Assembly: GCA_963920705.1 (NCBI GenBank)
Contig: OY987226.1
Coordinates: 30,216,694-30,280,693, forward strand
Length of the DNA stretch: 64,000 nucleotides
Origin: Odiellus spinosus
Taxonomy: Eukaryota; Arthropoda; Arachnida; Opiliones; Phalangiidae
Direction: 5' to 3'
Both the position numbers and the translations under genes were made by a program. This document shows, in pieces, positions 42,966-54,575 of this stretch. Within the stretch, counting starts at the first letter, position 1; each line of letters opens with the position of its first letter. The notes beneath the pieces are model-generated. The model saw only the letters and a list, made by a program, of their open reading frames with translations. It was not told the DNA's origin and searched no databases.

Positions 42966-43789
42966 TTAAATTTTCTTTTAAAACGTAAAATTTAAATATA
43001 ATCACAATCTGGCACGATTTAGAGTCTAATTTCAAAACAACTGATTTTATTCACTCGCAAATATTTAAGAAAAAACATAACAGGCGATTTTCTCCCATTG
43101 ACCCTTAACATTAAATTTGGCTTAATTATTTTTCAGGGATTACGTGTCAGCCAAAATAAAACTTTTCGTTCTATAGAAAAGGTTGGGTATTCTAACTTTC
43201 GACTTGGTCGTAAATACATTCACAGAGATTTAAGTATATTTCAGACATATTTTTTTATTCTTACTTTGAATTACTATTCGTTAAAGACCACACGCTACCC
43301 CGAAACCAGGGATTACTCAACGTCGTTGTTTCAAAGGCCATATCTGCTCTAGAATGGGTACTATTAAAAAGCTTTTTATTTATGTCCTCGATATGTAAAC
43401 AAACCAAGGTTGTGAGATATGTGGCTTTAAAGGGGCTATACGCTAATCATGGATACTTTCTTTAACTATATGTATTTCGATAATTAATATTCTTAAATTT
43501 GTAATTGACGAATACTCGAATACCGACCTTTAAATTCCGTTAAAACTCGGTTAAAACTACTTAAATAAATAATGTTTTATTATAACTCCTCGACTTTAGT
43601 CGAGGCAATTCGTTCATATTGCATTATGCGTGCTGAAATAAGGAGTTTATACGGAATAAAAATTCGCTGTATTTTAGTCCCGATTTAGGTTGCGGATTTC
43701 CAAAACCAAAATCCTTATGTATTTAGGTTTTAGCGCTAGAAAGTGATCTCTTTCAAGGGAATCATAAAATAAAGGTATAAGGTTTTTTT

Positions 43790-46700
43790 TTAAAATTAAT
43801 TCTGAAGTTGACCCTTTTTTTGGCACTTAGCTGGTTTGGCGCATGGCCCAATTCGTAATGTTATTCTATGGGATTTGGTTTTTTGAAAGTGGCTTACCTT
43901 TCAGATTTATTTTGTAATACTTCCGGATATTTTTCAGACTTGGATTTTCCGTGTGGTATGAATTAAGTTTCAAGCTTTATTTTAAGACTAATTTCATAAT
44001 TTTACACCGATTAGTTGGCCCACAATCTATTCATGAAAACGGAGGAAACAACAAGGCGGAGAAATAGATTCGCCAAAAACCTAAGCCTAATTTGACAAAT
44101 TAGGCTTAGGTTTTATATGGCTTTTTAAAATCACGTGCAGGAGGAGCGCGCGTGATTTGGAGGATATGGGTATTGAACTCTGACTTAATTTCTCCTTCAT
44201 ATTCTTGCCGTTTATAGACTGTGACCAAACTAATCGGTATAAAATTATGAAATTAGTCTTAAAATAAAGCCCGTAAAATATTTGGAAGCATTAGAAAATA
44301 AATCTGAAAGGTAAGTCTCTTACAAAAAATCTAAATCCCATAGAATAACATTAATTTTCAATTTCTCCGCCTTAAAAGTACTCTCCTTTTTAAAAATGAG
44401 TGAAATTCCGAACGACTTGCCATTCCGAACGGCAATAAGGAAGGTATTAACATCAAAAATAATGAAAAAATTAATTGGAATTTAGTTTAAAGGGTAATGG
44501 AAAATTATAAAGATTTCACTGAGGCTGTCGGAGGTATTAACATCAAAATTGATGAAAAAATTAATTTAAATTTGGTTTAAAGGGCAATGGGGAAAATATA
44601 AAGATTTCACTGCGGCTGTCGGAGGTATTAACATCAAAATTGATGAAAAATTAATTTTCATTGAGTTTAAAGGGCAATGGGGAAAATAATAAAGATTTCA
44701 CTGCGGCTGTCGGAGGTATTAACATCAAAATTGATGAAAAAATTTATTTAAATTTGGTTTTAAGGGCAATGGGGAAAATATAAAGATTTCATTGCGGCTG
44801 TCGGAGGTATTAACATCAAAATTGATGAAAAAATTAATTTAAATTTGGTTTAAAGGGCAATGGGGAAAATGTAGAGATCTGACTGAATCAAGTGAGGCTG
44901 CCTCAGCTATTAACATCAAAAATTATGAAAAAATTAAATTTAATTGGGTTTAAAGGGCCCTATGGTAAAAATGTAGAGATCTGATTGAATGAAGTGAGGC
45001 TGCCCCAGCTATTAACATCAAAAATTATGAAAAAATTAATTTTAATTGGGTTTAAAGGCAATGGTAAAAATGTAGAAATTTGACTAAATCAAGTGCGGCT
45101 GCCGCAGCTATTAACATCAAAAATTATGAAAAAATTTATTTTAATTGGGTTTAAAGGGCAATGGTAAAAATGTAGAGATCTGATTGAATCAAGTGAGGCT
45201 GCCCCAGCTATTAACATAAAAAATTATGAAAATATTTTGTTTAATTGGGTTTAAAGGGCAATGGAAAAATGTAGAAATTGTACTGAATCAAGTGCGGCTG
45301 CCGCAGCTATTAACATCAAAAATTATGAAAAAAAAAATATTTTAATTGGGTTTAAAGGGCAATGGTAAAAATGTAGAGATTTGACTGAATCAAGTGTGGC
45401 TGCTGTAGCTATTAACATTAAAAATGATGAAAAAATTTATTTTAATTGGGTTTAAAGGGATATGATAAAAATTTAAAGATTTCGCTGCAGCTGCCGGAGG
45501 TATTAACATCAAAAATGATGAATAAATTAATTTTAATAGGGTTTAAAGGGCAAAAAAGACGTACAAATTCGGCCTATGAAAAGTTTTAATAGTAGATTCA
45601 CCCTTAAAAATGGAAATGTGTATATATATAGGGGTGACGTAAAAAATAACCGGTCCAAGGGTGGATTGTACTATAGGGACTCAGAAAGGGAGACATTTAT
45701 ACGTCAGAGGTTTCTATCTCTCAACTCTTAGTGTGTTCTTCCCCCTAAGTGAAGGAGTTACAGAAGTAGCCATTACAAACGCCCCCCCCCCCAGTAAGGG
45801 AGTTCCATGACGTCAGGCTTTCTTTCCCCCTTGGCTCTTTGCTGTCTCCCTATAGAATGACTACATAATTTAAACTTTCCATAGGCCGAATTTATACGTC
45901 TTTTTTTTGGATAATTTTTATTCATATTAATATCTATAAGTTACTAATTTCTTAGACTCTGGCTTTCTTATTTCTTTAACCGTTAATTTTTAATTTTAAC
46001 CCTTCACGGTTTTGAATTTTTAATTTCCGTACCTTTACGGCTTTGGTCCACTTTTTTAGAAGTGAGAAGCAAACCTACGTTTTTGTATAATATACAACTA
46101 AATATTTTACCATTTTTAAAGAAAAAGTCTCACAATATGGAAAATTCCGATGTTTATATTATTAATATATAACTTAATACTATTAGATGGCAAGTCTAAT
46201 GATATTGAAGTTTACAATAAAATGTAAGACTGAAGGAACAGATATTATATCAAAAATGTCTTTGCGAACAAAGACCCAGAAGGACACATTATGATTTCGG
46301 AAGGCTGAAGCGACAGATATTATATCAAAAATGTCTTTGTGAACAAAGACCCAGAAAGATCTGTTATGATTTCGGATGGCTGAAGGGATAGATATGTTAA
46401 ATTTTCTTTTAAAACGTAAAATTTAAATATAATCACAATCTGGCACGATTTAGAGTCTAATTTCAAAACAACTGATTTTATTCACTCGCAAATATTTAAG
46501 AAAAAACATAACAGGCGATTTTCTCCCATTGACCCTTAACATTAAATTTGGCTTAATTATTTTTCAGGGATTACGTGTCAGCCAAAATAAAACTTTTCGT
46601 TCTATAGAAAAGGTTGGGTATTCTAACTTTCGACTTGGTCGTAAATACATTCACAGAGATTTAAGTATATTTCAGACATATTTTTTTATTCTTACTTTGA

Positions 46701-47220
46701 ATTACTATTCGTTAAAGACCACACGCTACCCCGAAACCAGGGATTACTCAACGTCGTTGTTTCAAAGGCCATATCTGCTCTAGAATGGGTACTATTAAAA
46801 AGCTTTTTATTTATGTCCTCGATATGTAAACAAACCAAGGTTGTGAGATATGTGGCTTTAAAGGGGCTATACGCTAATCATGGATACTTTCTTTAACTAT
46901 ATGTATTTCGATAATTAATATTCTTAAATTTGTAATTGACGAATACTCGAATACCGACCTTTAAATTCCGTTAAAACTCGGTTAAAACTACTTAAATAAA
47001 TAATGTTTTATTATAACTCCTCGACTTTAGTCGAGGCAATTCGTTCATATTGCATTATGCGTGCTGAAATAAGGAGTTTATACGGAATAAAAATTCGCTG
47101 TATTTTAGTCCCGATTTAGGTTGCGGATTTCCAAAACCAAAATCCTTATGTATTTAGGTTTTAGCGCTAGAAAGTGATCTCTTTCAAGGGAATCATAAAA
47201 TAAAGGTATAAGGTTTTCCT
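43790..47220 (+). repeat. 3,431-bp unit, second tandem copy
   Basis: Collinear copy of 40,359-43,789, including the poly-C run and hairpin. It is followed at once by unrelated sequence. Confidence 0.9.
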
Positions 47221-47244
47221 CGAAGAAAAATAACTACGAATAAT

Positions 47245-47390
47245 TTAAAAGGCCTATCTTTTCTGAAATTTGCCCCCTTTAAAATCCTCATTTGACTGCT
47301 CAATTTGTTACGGTCAACGTCGTCTGCTAAGCTAGAAAACAAGGTGAGTACAAAGGGGCTTCAAAAAACGCAAATAGTCCCTATAAGATA
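47245..47390. mobile_element. TTAA-type MITE, degraded
   Basis: Same family as 28,791-28,939 (AAGGCCTATC start, TTTGCCCCCTTTAAAAT, 'CAACGTCGTCTGCTAAGC', CAAATAGTCCCT end). The right TTAA is mutated. Confidence 0.6.
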
Positions 47391-47504
47391 CTCATTCTTA
47401 TAAACCGGCGAGTATTTTTAACGATCTGTTGAAGTACGAGTCGTGACAATTCGGGGTTAAAAAAAAGTGAACTCACATTATACTAAAAAAAAAAAAATAT
47501 TCAA

Positions 47505-47745
47505 TACACGTTTTCCCTGAAAAATAATTAAGCCAAATTTAATGTTAAGGGTCAATGGGAGAAAATCGCCTGTTATGTTTTTTCTAAAATATTTGCGAGC
47601 GAATAAAATCAGTTGTTTTGAAATTACACTCTAAATCCTGTCAGATTGCGATTATAATTAAATTTTACATATCTGTCCCTTCAGCCATCCGAAATCATAG
47701 ATCTTTCTGGGTCTTTGTTCACAAAGACATTTTTGATATATATGA
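47505..47745 (-). repeat. inverted copy of 42,890-43,145
   Basis: Reverse complement of the unit's segment running from the 83-bp dimer to the TTAAGCCAAATTT block, with some substitutions. It faces the tandem pair. Confidence 0.75.
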
Positions 47746-47924
47746 ATGAGGAAGTCACATGACTTTGACAGCGCCATGTTTTTAAGATGAGTACATTTTT
47801 TGTTTTAACACGTGGTTGGATACAGACAGAATAAAATATAATTAACTAATCATTTTAAACGGGTCGGGATGTGCAGTGAAACTAGGTAGATAGAATTAAC
47901 TCTGGAGTAGGCCTAGTGAAATAT

Positions 47925-48185
47925 AATAGATAAATATACAAAAGGGAGGAGTCCATTTTCGTAAGTTGAGCGTCGACGTCACCCGTGACGTTTCTTGCGC
48001 AGAAGAATGACAAAATTCTAAAGATCTCTAGTTTCACTCTCAAGCTTAACGCCTGCTTTCTCCGCGCCTGCGCTCTTTATACATCCGGAACGCTAGGGGA
48101 TGAGTGACGTCTACAGTGACGCGGCCGCTAAACTAACAAGTTGATCAAGTCGAACTGAGCTATTTATATAATCATCTATCAACAG
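47925..48185 (+). repeat. dispersed repeat (copy of 27,830-28,110)
   Basis: Direct copy with the AAAAGGGAGGAGTCC to GCTATTTATATAATC core. No ORF. Confidence 0.75.
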
Positions 48186-48976
48186 AATATAATGAAGGTG
48201 TATGTAATAGGCCTTATAGCATTCAAATAAAGGTAAGTAATTTTTCTGTCCCGCTACAGCTTAAAGATTGCGCATTTATCTCCCTTTAGCAAAAACTATC
48301 TAATAGAGCTTACCAATGAGACACGTGCGGTTGAAAATCTGAGATCTCGAGCCCTAATGATATTTTTGGCTTATATAATGGACTTTAAGAAATATTACCT
48401 TGGCTTTTAAAAGATGGGAACTCCCCTGGAATTCTATAGTATGCGTCGGTCGAAGTTGCCAACGTGTGTCTCAAAGCCAACCAGCATTCGTCATTGGCTA
48501 CTTGATTAAAATACTCCTGCGGTACTCTACTGTAGAGACTTTGATTGTGTTCGGCTACCATTCTCCCACAGCTACAACTACGGAAGTATCGTCTCTTAGT
48601 TCAACAAACGGTCTCTCGGGAAGAAGACGGCGGACCAAACCTCGTACATTTAAATCTAAAACGTTATTTTTTTTGTGTGGTTTGGTTAGGTTAGGTAAGA
48701 CTTTAATGTATAGTGGGTTGTTTTGCCATCTTCTCGCGTTGTTTTTCTTACATAGTCACGTCTTTGCTCGGGATCTACCCATTCGACCGAATCGCAGTGG
48801 ACCGAATCTCATTCGGCCGAAAAATCTAGCTAATATATTAAAAATCTAGCCCAACGGCGGGTTTCGATTGAATGGGAATATTATCCCATTCGATTGAAAA
48901 AATATGTTTACTTTATATATGCAGCATTATTTTCTAAGCTGAAATAAATCTGTTATATTTCGATGGGGTTTTCGTC
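48186..48976. other. region with 149-codon ORF and CGACCGAAT motif array
   Basis: A 149-codon plus ORF (48,400-48,849) has no recognisable domain; its last part runs through the motif array. At 48,785-48,905 the motifs CATTCGACCGAAT, GTGGACCGAATC and CATTCGGCCGAA are followed by an imperfect palindrome around GAATGGGA. An inverted relative lies at 58,165-58,250. A TTAGG-like string is at 48,685. Confidence 0.45.
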
Positions 48977-49045
48977 TCACCGTGGTCTAGTGGTAAAGCG
49001 TCGGTTTGTCACGCAGAAAATCTTGGTTCGAGTCCTGGTCGGTAA
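48977..49045 (+). tRNA. tRNA-Asp(GTC)-like sequence
   Basis: A perfect A box (TGGTCTAGTGG) and B box (GGTTCGAGTCC) lie at tRNA spacing. The anticodon loop is TTGTCAC (GTC), and the acceptor strands pair at five of seven positions. There are mismatches in the acceptor, anticodon and T stems, so this is probably a tRNA pseudogene or the head of a tRNA-derived SINE rather than a working gene. Confidence 0.5.
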
Positions 49046-49180
49046 AGGTAAGTTGCCATAATATATAATATAAACTTTGTTTGTAAACAAGCCACATTAA
49101 ATATTTAATAATATCATAAGTAACATAATAGACATAAGTATGCCAATAAATGAATTTATTTACTATCACCTTGTTTCACG

Positions 49181-49231
49181 GTGATGACGTAAATTACGTC
49201 GATATTTTTCAATGACGAAATTTACGTCATC
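49181..49231. repeat. GATGACGTAAATT hairpin
   Basis: Imperfect 20-bp inverted repeat, GATGACGTAAATT... and its complement, in front of the unknown plus gene. CRE-like TGACGT cores. Confidence 0.5.
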
Positions 49232-49337
49232 AGCCTTAATCCTGGAAAACGGAAGTCGCGATATCCATACGCGATAGTATAATCAGTACAATGCTCCTAG
49301 GAGTACTCTTTTGACGTACCGAGGCTTAACGTTCATA

Positions 49338-49979
49338 ATGGACAATTAAGATGCTATATAAGTTGCAGAAGCAATTAATCCTGTAGTAAAGCAAATATTT
49401 GGTGAATCTACTCCTAAAGAACGGTTTCATTCGAGAATTAAAGTTTCAGGTTGTCTTCTTTCGATTGTTAGTGAACTATTGAAACAATTCTTAGTGACGT
49501 TTGAAAAGAACGGGCCTAAAAGGAATGCTACAGTCAGGGAATAAAAATTTCAGAGTAGTCAGACCATGTTGCAGTTTTATCAACTAATTAGAAATAGCTT
49601 CCAAATCTTCAAGGATATGATATCGACTCTACTTCCCTACGAAAAGGATGATCTCCTCGCACTATTACGCACCTACGGGAAGGAAGTTGTAAAGTTTTTG
49701 TGTTCCAAAAAAAAACAACGATCAGATTCAATTGACGAATTGGCTATCAAAGAAAATACGGTATGTCAAACTTTGGTTTACTTATTAGTGGATATTATTC
49801 TTGATTTATCAAAATCACTTAATTTATGATAAGGATAAATATTGAACAGCTAACCGAAGAAGAATCCTATGCGAGGTCCTTCTTAACGATCGGTGGAGGT
49901 TGTATTGGCGAAGTTTGGCGGAAAACGAAAAGGAGAACTACATACGGGATATACAACAATATGGTCAAGCCCATAGGAA
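49338..49979 (+). pseudogene. unknown gene, 5' exons
   Basis: From an ATG at 49,338 the frame is open apart from TAA at 49,347, 49,359 and 49,542, each at a spot where CAA (Gln) would restore it. It reads 'NPVVKQIFGESTPKERFHS', 'FYQLIRNSFQIFKDMISTLL' and 'LLALLRTYGKEVVKFL', helical and hydrophilic, ending at a GTATGT donor (49,760). A second exon from about 49,836 reads 'EQLTEEESYARSFLTIGGG' and is cut by copy C at 49,982. No domain recognised. It pairs with exons beyond the insertion. Confidence 0.5.
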
Positions 49980-50068
49980 TAGCTAGACCCATGACATTGT
50001 AAAAGAGGCTGAAAAGAACCTCTTTGAACAATTTGAATGGCGTTTCGAGATTCCTTTAAACACGAAGT

Positions 50069-52205
50069 TTTTCAAATCATGTTTTTCAAATCATGTTTTT
50101 CAAATCGGGTTTTTCAAATCGGGTTTTTCAAATCGGGTTTTTCAAGTCGGGTTTTTCAAGTCGGGTTTTTCAAGTCGGGTTTTTCAAGTCGGGTTTTTCA
50201 AGTCGGGTTTTTCAAATCGGGTTTTTCAAATCGGGTTTTTCAAATCGGGTTTTTCAAATCGGGTTTTTCAAGTCGGGTTTTTCTAGTCGGGTTTTTCAAA
50301 CCGGGTTTTTTTCAAACCCGGTCTTTTTTCAAACCCGGTCTTTTTTCAAACCCGGTCTTTTTTCAAACCCGGTCTTTTTTCAAACCCGGTCTTTTTTCAA
50401 ACCCGGTCTTTTTTCAAACCCGGTCTTTTTTCAAACCCGGTCTTTTTTCAAACCCGGTCTTTTTTCAAACCCGGTCTTTTTTCAAACCCGGTCTTTTTTC
50501 AAACCCGGTCTTTTTTCAAACCCGGTCTTTTTTCAAACCCGGTCTTTTTTCAAACCCGGTCTTTTTTCAAACCCGGTCTTTTTTCAAACCCGGTCTTTTT
50601 TCAAACCCGGTCTTTTTTCAAACCCGGTCTTTTTTCAAACCCGGTCTTTTTTCAAACCCGGTCTTTTTTCAAACCCGGTCTTTTTTCAAACCCGGTCTTT
50701 TTTCAAACCCGGTCTTTTTTCAAACCCGGTCTTTTTTCAAACCCGGTCTTTTTTCAAACCCGGTCTTTTTTCAAACCCGGTCTTTTTTCAAACCCGGTCT
50801 TTTTTCAAACCCGGTCTTTTTTCAAACCCGGTCTTTTTTCAAACCCGGTCTTTTTTCAAACCCGGTCTTTTTTCAAACCCGGTCTTTTTTCAAACCCGGT
50901 CTTTTTTCAAACCCGGTCTTTTTTCAAACCCGGTCTTTTTTCAAACCCGGTCTTTTTTCAAACCCGGTCTTTTTTCAAACCCGGTCTTTTTTCAAACCCG
51001 GTCTTTTTTCAAACCCGGTTTTTTTTCAAACCCGGTTTTTTTTCAAACCCGGTTTTTTTTCAAACCCGGTTTTTTTTCAAACCCGGTTTTTTTTCAAACC
51101 CGGTTTTTTTTCAAACCCGGTCTTTTTTCAAACCCGGTTTTTTTCAAACCCGGTCTTTTTTCAAACCCGGTCTTTTTTCAAACCCGGTCTTTTTTCAAAC
51201 CCGGTCTTTTTTCAAACCCGGTCTTTTTTCAAACCCGGTCTTTTTTCAAACCCGGTCTTTTTTCAAACCCGGTCTTTTTTCAAACCCGGTCTTTTTTCAA
51301 ACCCGGTCTTTTTTCAAACCCGGTCTTTTTTCAAACCCGGTCTTTTTTCAAACCCGGTCTTTTTTCAAACCCGGTCTTTTTTCAAACCCGGTCTTTTTTC
51401 AAACCCGGTCTTTTTTCAAACCCGGTCTTTTTTCAAACCCGGTCTTTTTTCAAACCCGGTCTTTTTTCAAACCCGGTCTTTTTTCAAACCCGGTCTTTTT
51501 TCAAACCCGGTCTTTTTTCAAACCCGGTCTTTTTTCAAACCCGGTCTTTTTTCAAACCCGGTCTTTTTTCAAACCCGGTCTTTTTTCAAACCCGGTCTTT
51601 TTTCAAACCCGGTCTTTTTTCAAACCCGGTCTTTTTTCAAACCCGGTCTTTTTTCAAACCCGGTCTTTTTTCAAACCCGGTCTTTTTTCAAACCCGGTCT
51701 TTTTTCAAACCCGGTCTTTTTTCAAACCCGGTCTTTTTTCAAACCCGGTCTTTTTTCAAACCCGGTCTTTTTTCAAACCCGGTCTTTTTTCAAACCCGGT
51801 CTTTTTTCAAACCCGGTCTTTTTTCAAACCCGGTCTTTTTTCAAACCCGGTCTTTTTTCAAACCCGGTCTTTTTTCAAACCCGGTCTTTTTTCAAACCCG
51901 GTCTTTTTTCAAACCCGGTCTTTTTTCAAACCCGGTCTTTTTTCAAACCCGGTCTTTTTTCAAACCCGGTCTTTTTTCAAACCCGGTCTTTTTTCAAACC
52001 CGGTCTTTTTTCAAACCCGGTCTTTTTTCAAACCCGGTCTTTTTTCAAACCCGGTCTTTTTTCAAACCCGGTTTTTTGCAAACCCGGTTTTTGCAAATCC
52101 GGTTTTTGCAAATCCGGTTTTTGCAAATCCGGTTTTGCAAATCCTGTTTTTCAAATCATGTTTTTCAATCATGTTTTTCAAATCATGTTTTTCAAATCAT
52201 GTTTT
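50069..52205 (+). repeat. ~100-copy 17-bp satellite in copy C
   Basis: About 15 units of 14 bp (TTTTTCAAGTCGGG type) at 50,069-50,310 are followed by roughly 100 units of 17 bp (TTTTTTCAAACCCGGTC) to about 52,070. TTTTTGCAAACCCGG variants and finally TTTTTCAAATCATG units like those of copy A close the array. A short block of T-for-C variants sits at about 51,020-51,125. The two ORFs of 745 and 719 codons over it are stop-free repeats. Confidence 0.95.
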
Positions 52206-52860
52206 TCAACTTGGCTACCTGTGAACGCGTCTTTATATCTAATCTTTATTAATTTATCTTGGATACCCGTGTGAAATCGGACTTTTATATCTAATCTTTA
52301 TTAATTTATCTTGGATACTCGTGTGAAAGCGGCTTTATATCTAATCGTTATGTATTTATCTTGGATACCCGTGTTTACGCGGCTTTATATCTAATCGTTA
52401 TGTATTTTTCTTGGATGCCCGTGTGTACGCGGCTTTATATCTAATCTTTATAAATTTATCTTGGATACACGTGTGAACGTGGCTTCATATCGAATATTTA
52501 TTAATTTTTAACTTAGATACCCGTGCGAACAGGCATTTATATATTATCTTTGTCATTTTATCTTGGGTACTCGTGCGAACGGGACTTAATATCTATTCTT
52601 TATTAAGTCATTTTTATCTTGGAAACGCGTCTTTATATCTATTCTTTATTAAGTAATTTTATCTTGGATACCCTGCGAACACGCCTTTATATCTAATCTT
52701 TATTAATTTTTACCTTGGATACCCTTGTGAATTCACCTTTACATCTAATCTTTATCGTCTTATCTTGGATACCCGTGAAAACGCACCATAATATCTAAAA
52801 TTTATTAATTCATTTTATCTTGAACACCCGTGAAAACACGCCTTTATCTAATCAACCTAT
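52206..52860 (+). repeat. tandem array of ~60-bp CTTGGATACCCGTG units (copy C)
   Basis: Same unit and order as 4,258-4,850, about 11 units. Confidence 0.8.
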
Positions 52861-53035
52861 AAGAAAATATTGAATATCTTCGAAAATATATTTTATATTA
52901 AATATAAGTTTCAGCAACATTGGTTTTTAGATTAAGTTAAATCATTTAATCTGTTTTAATTTTAATTTAAATGAACATTACGTTTCAATTCAGTAAAAGC
53001 TATCACCTCAGAAGGCTAAAATAGACGTGAATCCA

Positions 53036-53100
53036 AAAGATACTATATAAGGCGTTCATTTATCATTATAAACTAACAAGCGAGTAACGGTTGCTGCTCT
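53036..53100 (+). promoter_or_regulatory. candidate TATA promoter in copy C
   Basis: ACTATATAAGGCG and the following AACTAACAAGCGAGTAACG are conserved with copy A. Function inferred from conservation. Confidence 0.35.
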
Positions 53101-53469
53101 TCAATGAGCTGTGGTGGATGTACGTTTACAGCATGGTAGAAGCTAATAACTGTATATGCGAATTCTATTGGAGGGTCAAGCTCCGTGGGTGATGACGTCT
53201 TCTTCTGACGGTGACGTACAGACTGATCCTCTTCGCGAACTAAAAGTTCACTCGGAGAGGTAAGAAGTCGCAAGTTTTTCCTATTCGATGACGTAACAGA
53301 CAGAACCTCTCCGTGGACTAAAAGTTCACTCGGAGAGGTAAGGAGACGAAAGTTTTTCGATTCGATGACGTATTTCGTCTTCTTGCAATACGCCGACGCC
53401 ATCGCCATCGCCAACGCCGACGCCGCAGTGAATATAGTAGCTAGACCCCACTAGGGTTGGGTCTAGCTA

Positions 53470-53708
53470 AAAACCTATCTGAAAAAGAAGTTGGGGAATC
53501 CAAGATTCTGTACAGTGCAGCTCTAAAAATAAGGCAAACCACAGAGGAATAAACGGAAATCTCTTTTTCTGGAATAAAAATAAGAGATTGTGGAAGGTTA
53601 TTTATCCCTAAAGAACAGCTTAATGATTATTTTGAGTTGCTAAATAGAGTTGTCAGAACCATTCTATGCGAAGACAGTATAAAAAAACACGGTCACAAAA
53701 TACTACAG
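53470..53708 (+). pseudogene. unknown gene, middle exon after the insertion
   Basis: It continues the plus-strand gene right of copy C: 'NLSEKEVGESKILYSAALK', a TAA, then 'SFSGIKIRDCGRLFIPKEQL' and 'FELLNRVVRTILCED', ending in CTACAG at a GTAGAT donor. It splices in phase to 53,770. Confidence 0.5.
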
Positions 53709-53769
53709 GTAGATCATTTAATTTTAAGTCCAAGAAAACGGTTCTATATAAAAACAATCCAAAATATAG

Positions 53770-54489
53770 GTAGTCACTGATTTTGTGGAAAAACAAAATA
53801 CCACATTAAAAGATACTTTTTTACGATGTGCTGAAAACTTGGTTTCGGAAGAAGATGCGGTGATAATTTGGAAAGAACTTCAGAGAAAATTTACTCACGC
53901 TTTGTGCAACGAATTTATCACATCGAGGGAAGAGAAAGTGAAGGGTAGAAATGGATTAAGAGATGAACTGTGTGTTCTTGCGAAAAAAGGCACAAAACTT
54001 AAAACATCTAAATTTGAAAAGAAAATTGTTCCTAAGGCCAGAAAAATTAAAAACAAATCTCAAATTGACTCAGTTCCTAGTGCAACTAAAAATATTTTAA
54101 CGACCCCAAAACAAAATGCTAATCTTAAAAATAATGATTGTGATAACGAGGGCAGTGCAATTTTATCTAGTCAGGTAAACTCTACTCCACTTATTGAAAC
54201 TTACAAATCCTCGAGTGAGTTAAATAAATCGCCAAATATAAAATTGATCGAAACTATCTTAAAAAGTAAGCCCGGGTGCCAAAATCGAAAGTGTGAAGCT
54301 ACTGAGAGCATAATTTCCAAAGATAAATCTGAAAAAAATGAAAATATCAAGAAACTAAACACTAAACTGATTGAAAACCGGATCCATCGGGAAAGAAAAT
54401 TTGTGATATTTTACAAGTTCAACGAACTGGAAGAAGGAGCAAGAAACCTCCTGCTCATTTTTCTTCATATGTTTGCGATTTTTAATTGA
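53770..54489 (+). CDS. unknown gene, last exon
   Basis: After an ATATAG acceptor at 53,769, about 239 codons are open: 'VVTDFVEKQNTTLKDTFL', 'SEEDAVIIWKELQRKFTHAL', then a long Lys/Ser/Asn-rich low-complexity stretch and a hydrophobic C-terminus. No known domain. AATAAA lies 15 bp after the stop. It is convergent with the P-type transposase, whose stop is 87 bp away, and both lie between inverted motif arrays. It could be a second transposon gene or a host gene. Confidence 0.5.
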   Translation, partial: VVTDFVEKQNTTLKDTFLRCAENLVSEEDAVIIWKELQRKFTHALCNEFITSREEKVKGRNGLRDELCVLAKKGTKLKTSKFEKKIVPKARKIKNKSQIDSVPSATKNILTTPKQNANLKNNDCDNEGSAILSSQVNSTPLIETYKSSSELNKSPNIKLIETILKSKPGCQNRKCEATESIISKDKSEKNENIKKLNTKLIENRIHRERKFVIFYKFNELEEGARNLLLIFLHMFAIFN

Positions 54490-54575
54490 AATGTTTTCTA
54501 CAATAAAATAATTTTAAGTTTTATTGATTTAATGCTATGATCATTTATTTACATAATAATTTTTTAATCAGTAGG
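54490..54575. terminator. shared convergent polyadenylation region
   Basis: AATAAAAT on plus (about 54,503) and TTTATT (AATAAA on minus, about 54,517) lie in the 86-bp gap between the two convergent genes. Confidence 0.5.

Larger units (their letters stand above)
40359..43789 (+). repeat. 3,431-bp unit, first tandem copy
   Basis: The unit holds a 0.5-kb hairpin, a 1.1-kb tandem array, a C-run, an 83-bp dimer and a short MITE-like end. It is repeated at 43,790-47,220, nearly identical (one difference seen: 42,009 region A against T at 45,440). ORF 43,098-43,352 recurs unchanged as 46,529-46,783 but lacks features of a gene. Confidence 0.9.
49982..53467 (+). mobile_element. GCTAGACCC-family element, copy C, inserted in a gene
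   Basis: Ends are GCTAGACCCATG and TGGGTCTAGC, flanked by TA on both sides (49,980-49,981 and 53,468-53,469). The order matches copy A: leader, TTTTTCAA satellite, 60-bp array, AT-rich part, TATA block, duplicated GGAGAGGTAAGAAG block and terminal hairpin. It is 3,486 bp because of the satellite. It splits the unknown plus-strand gene. Confidence 0.85.

Noticed and set aside
43098..46783. 84-codon ORF present twice (43,098 and 46,529)
   Set aside because: Identity comes from the 3,431-bp duplication, so it is not independent evidence; no domain, and an inverted copy at 47.5 kb is broken.
48400..48849. 149-codon plus ORF
   Set aside because: No domain, and it runs into the CGACCGAAT motif array; kept only as a mention.
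49338..49760. Alternative genetic code (TAA read as Gln)
   Set aside because: Other stops in the window replace Trp and Arg, and intact genes (Penelope) do not use internal TAA; decay explains it better.
50037..52274. ORFs of 745 and 719 codons with a regular Phe/Pro/Asn/Arg peptide repeat
   Set aside because: They are stop-free readings of the 17-bp satellite in different frames; the period is 17 codons because 17 is not a multiple of 3.
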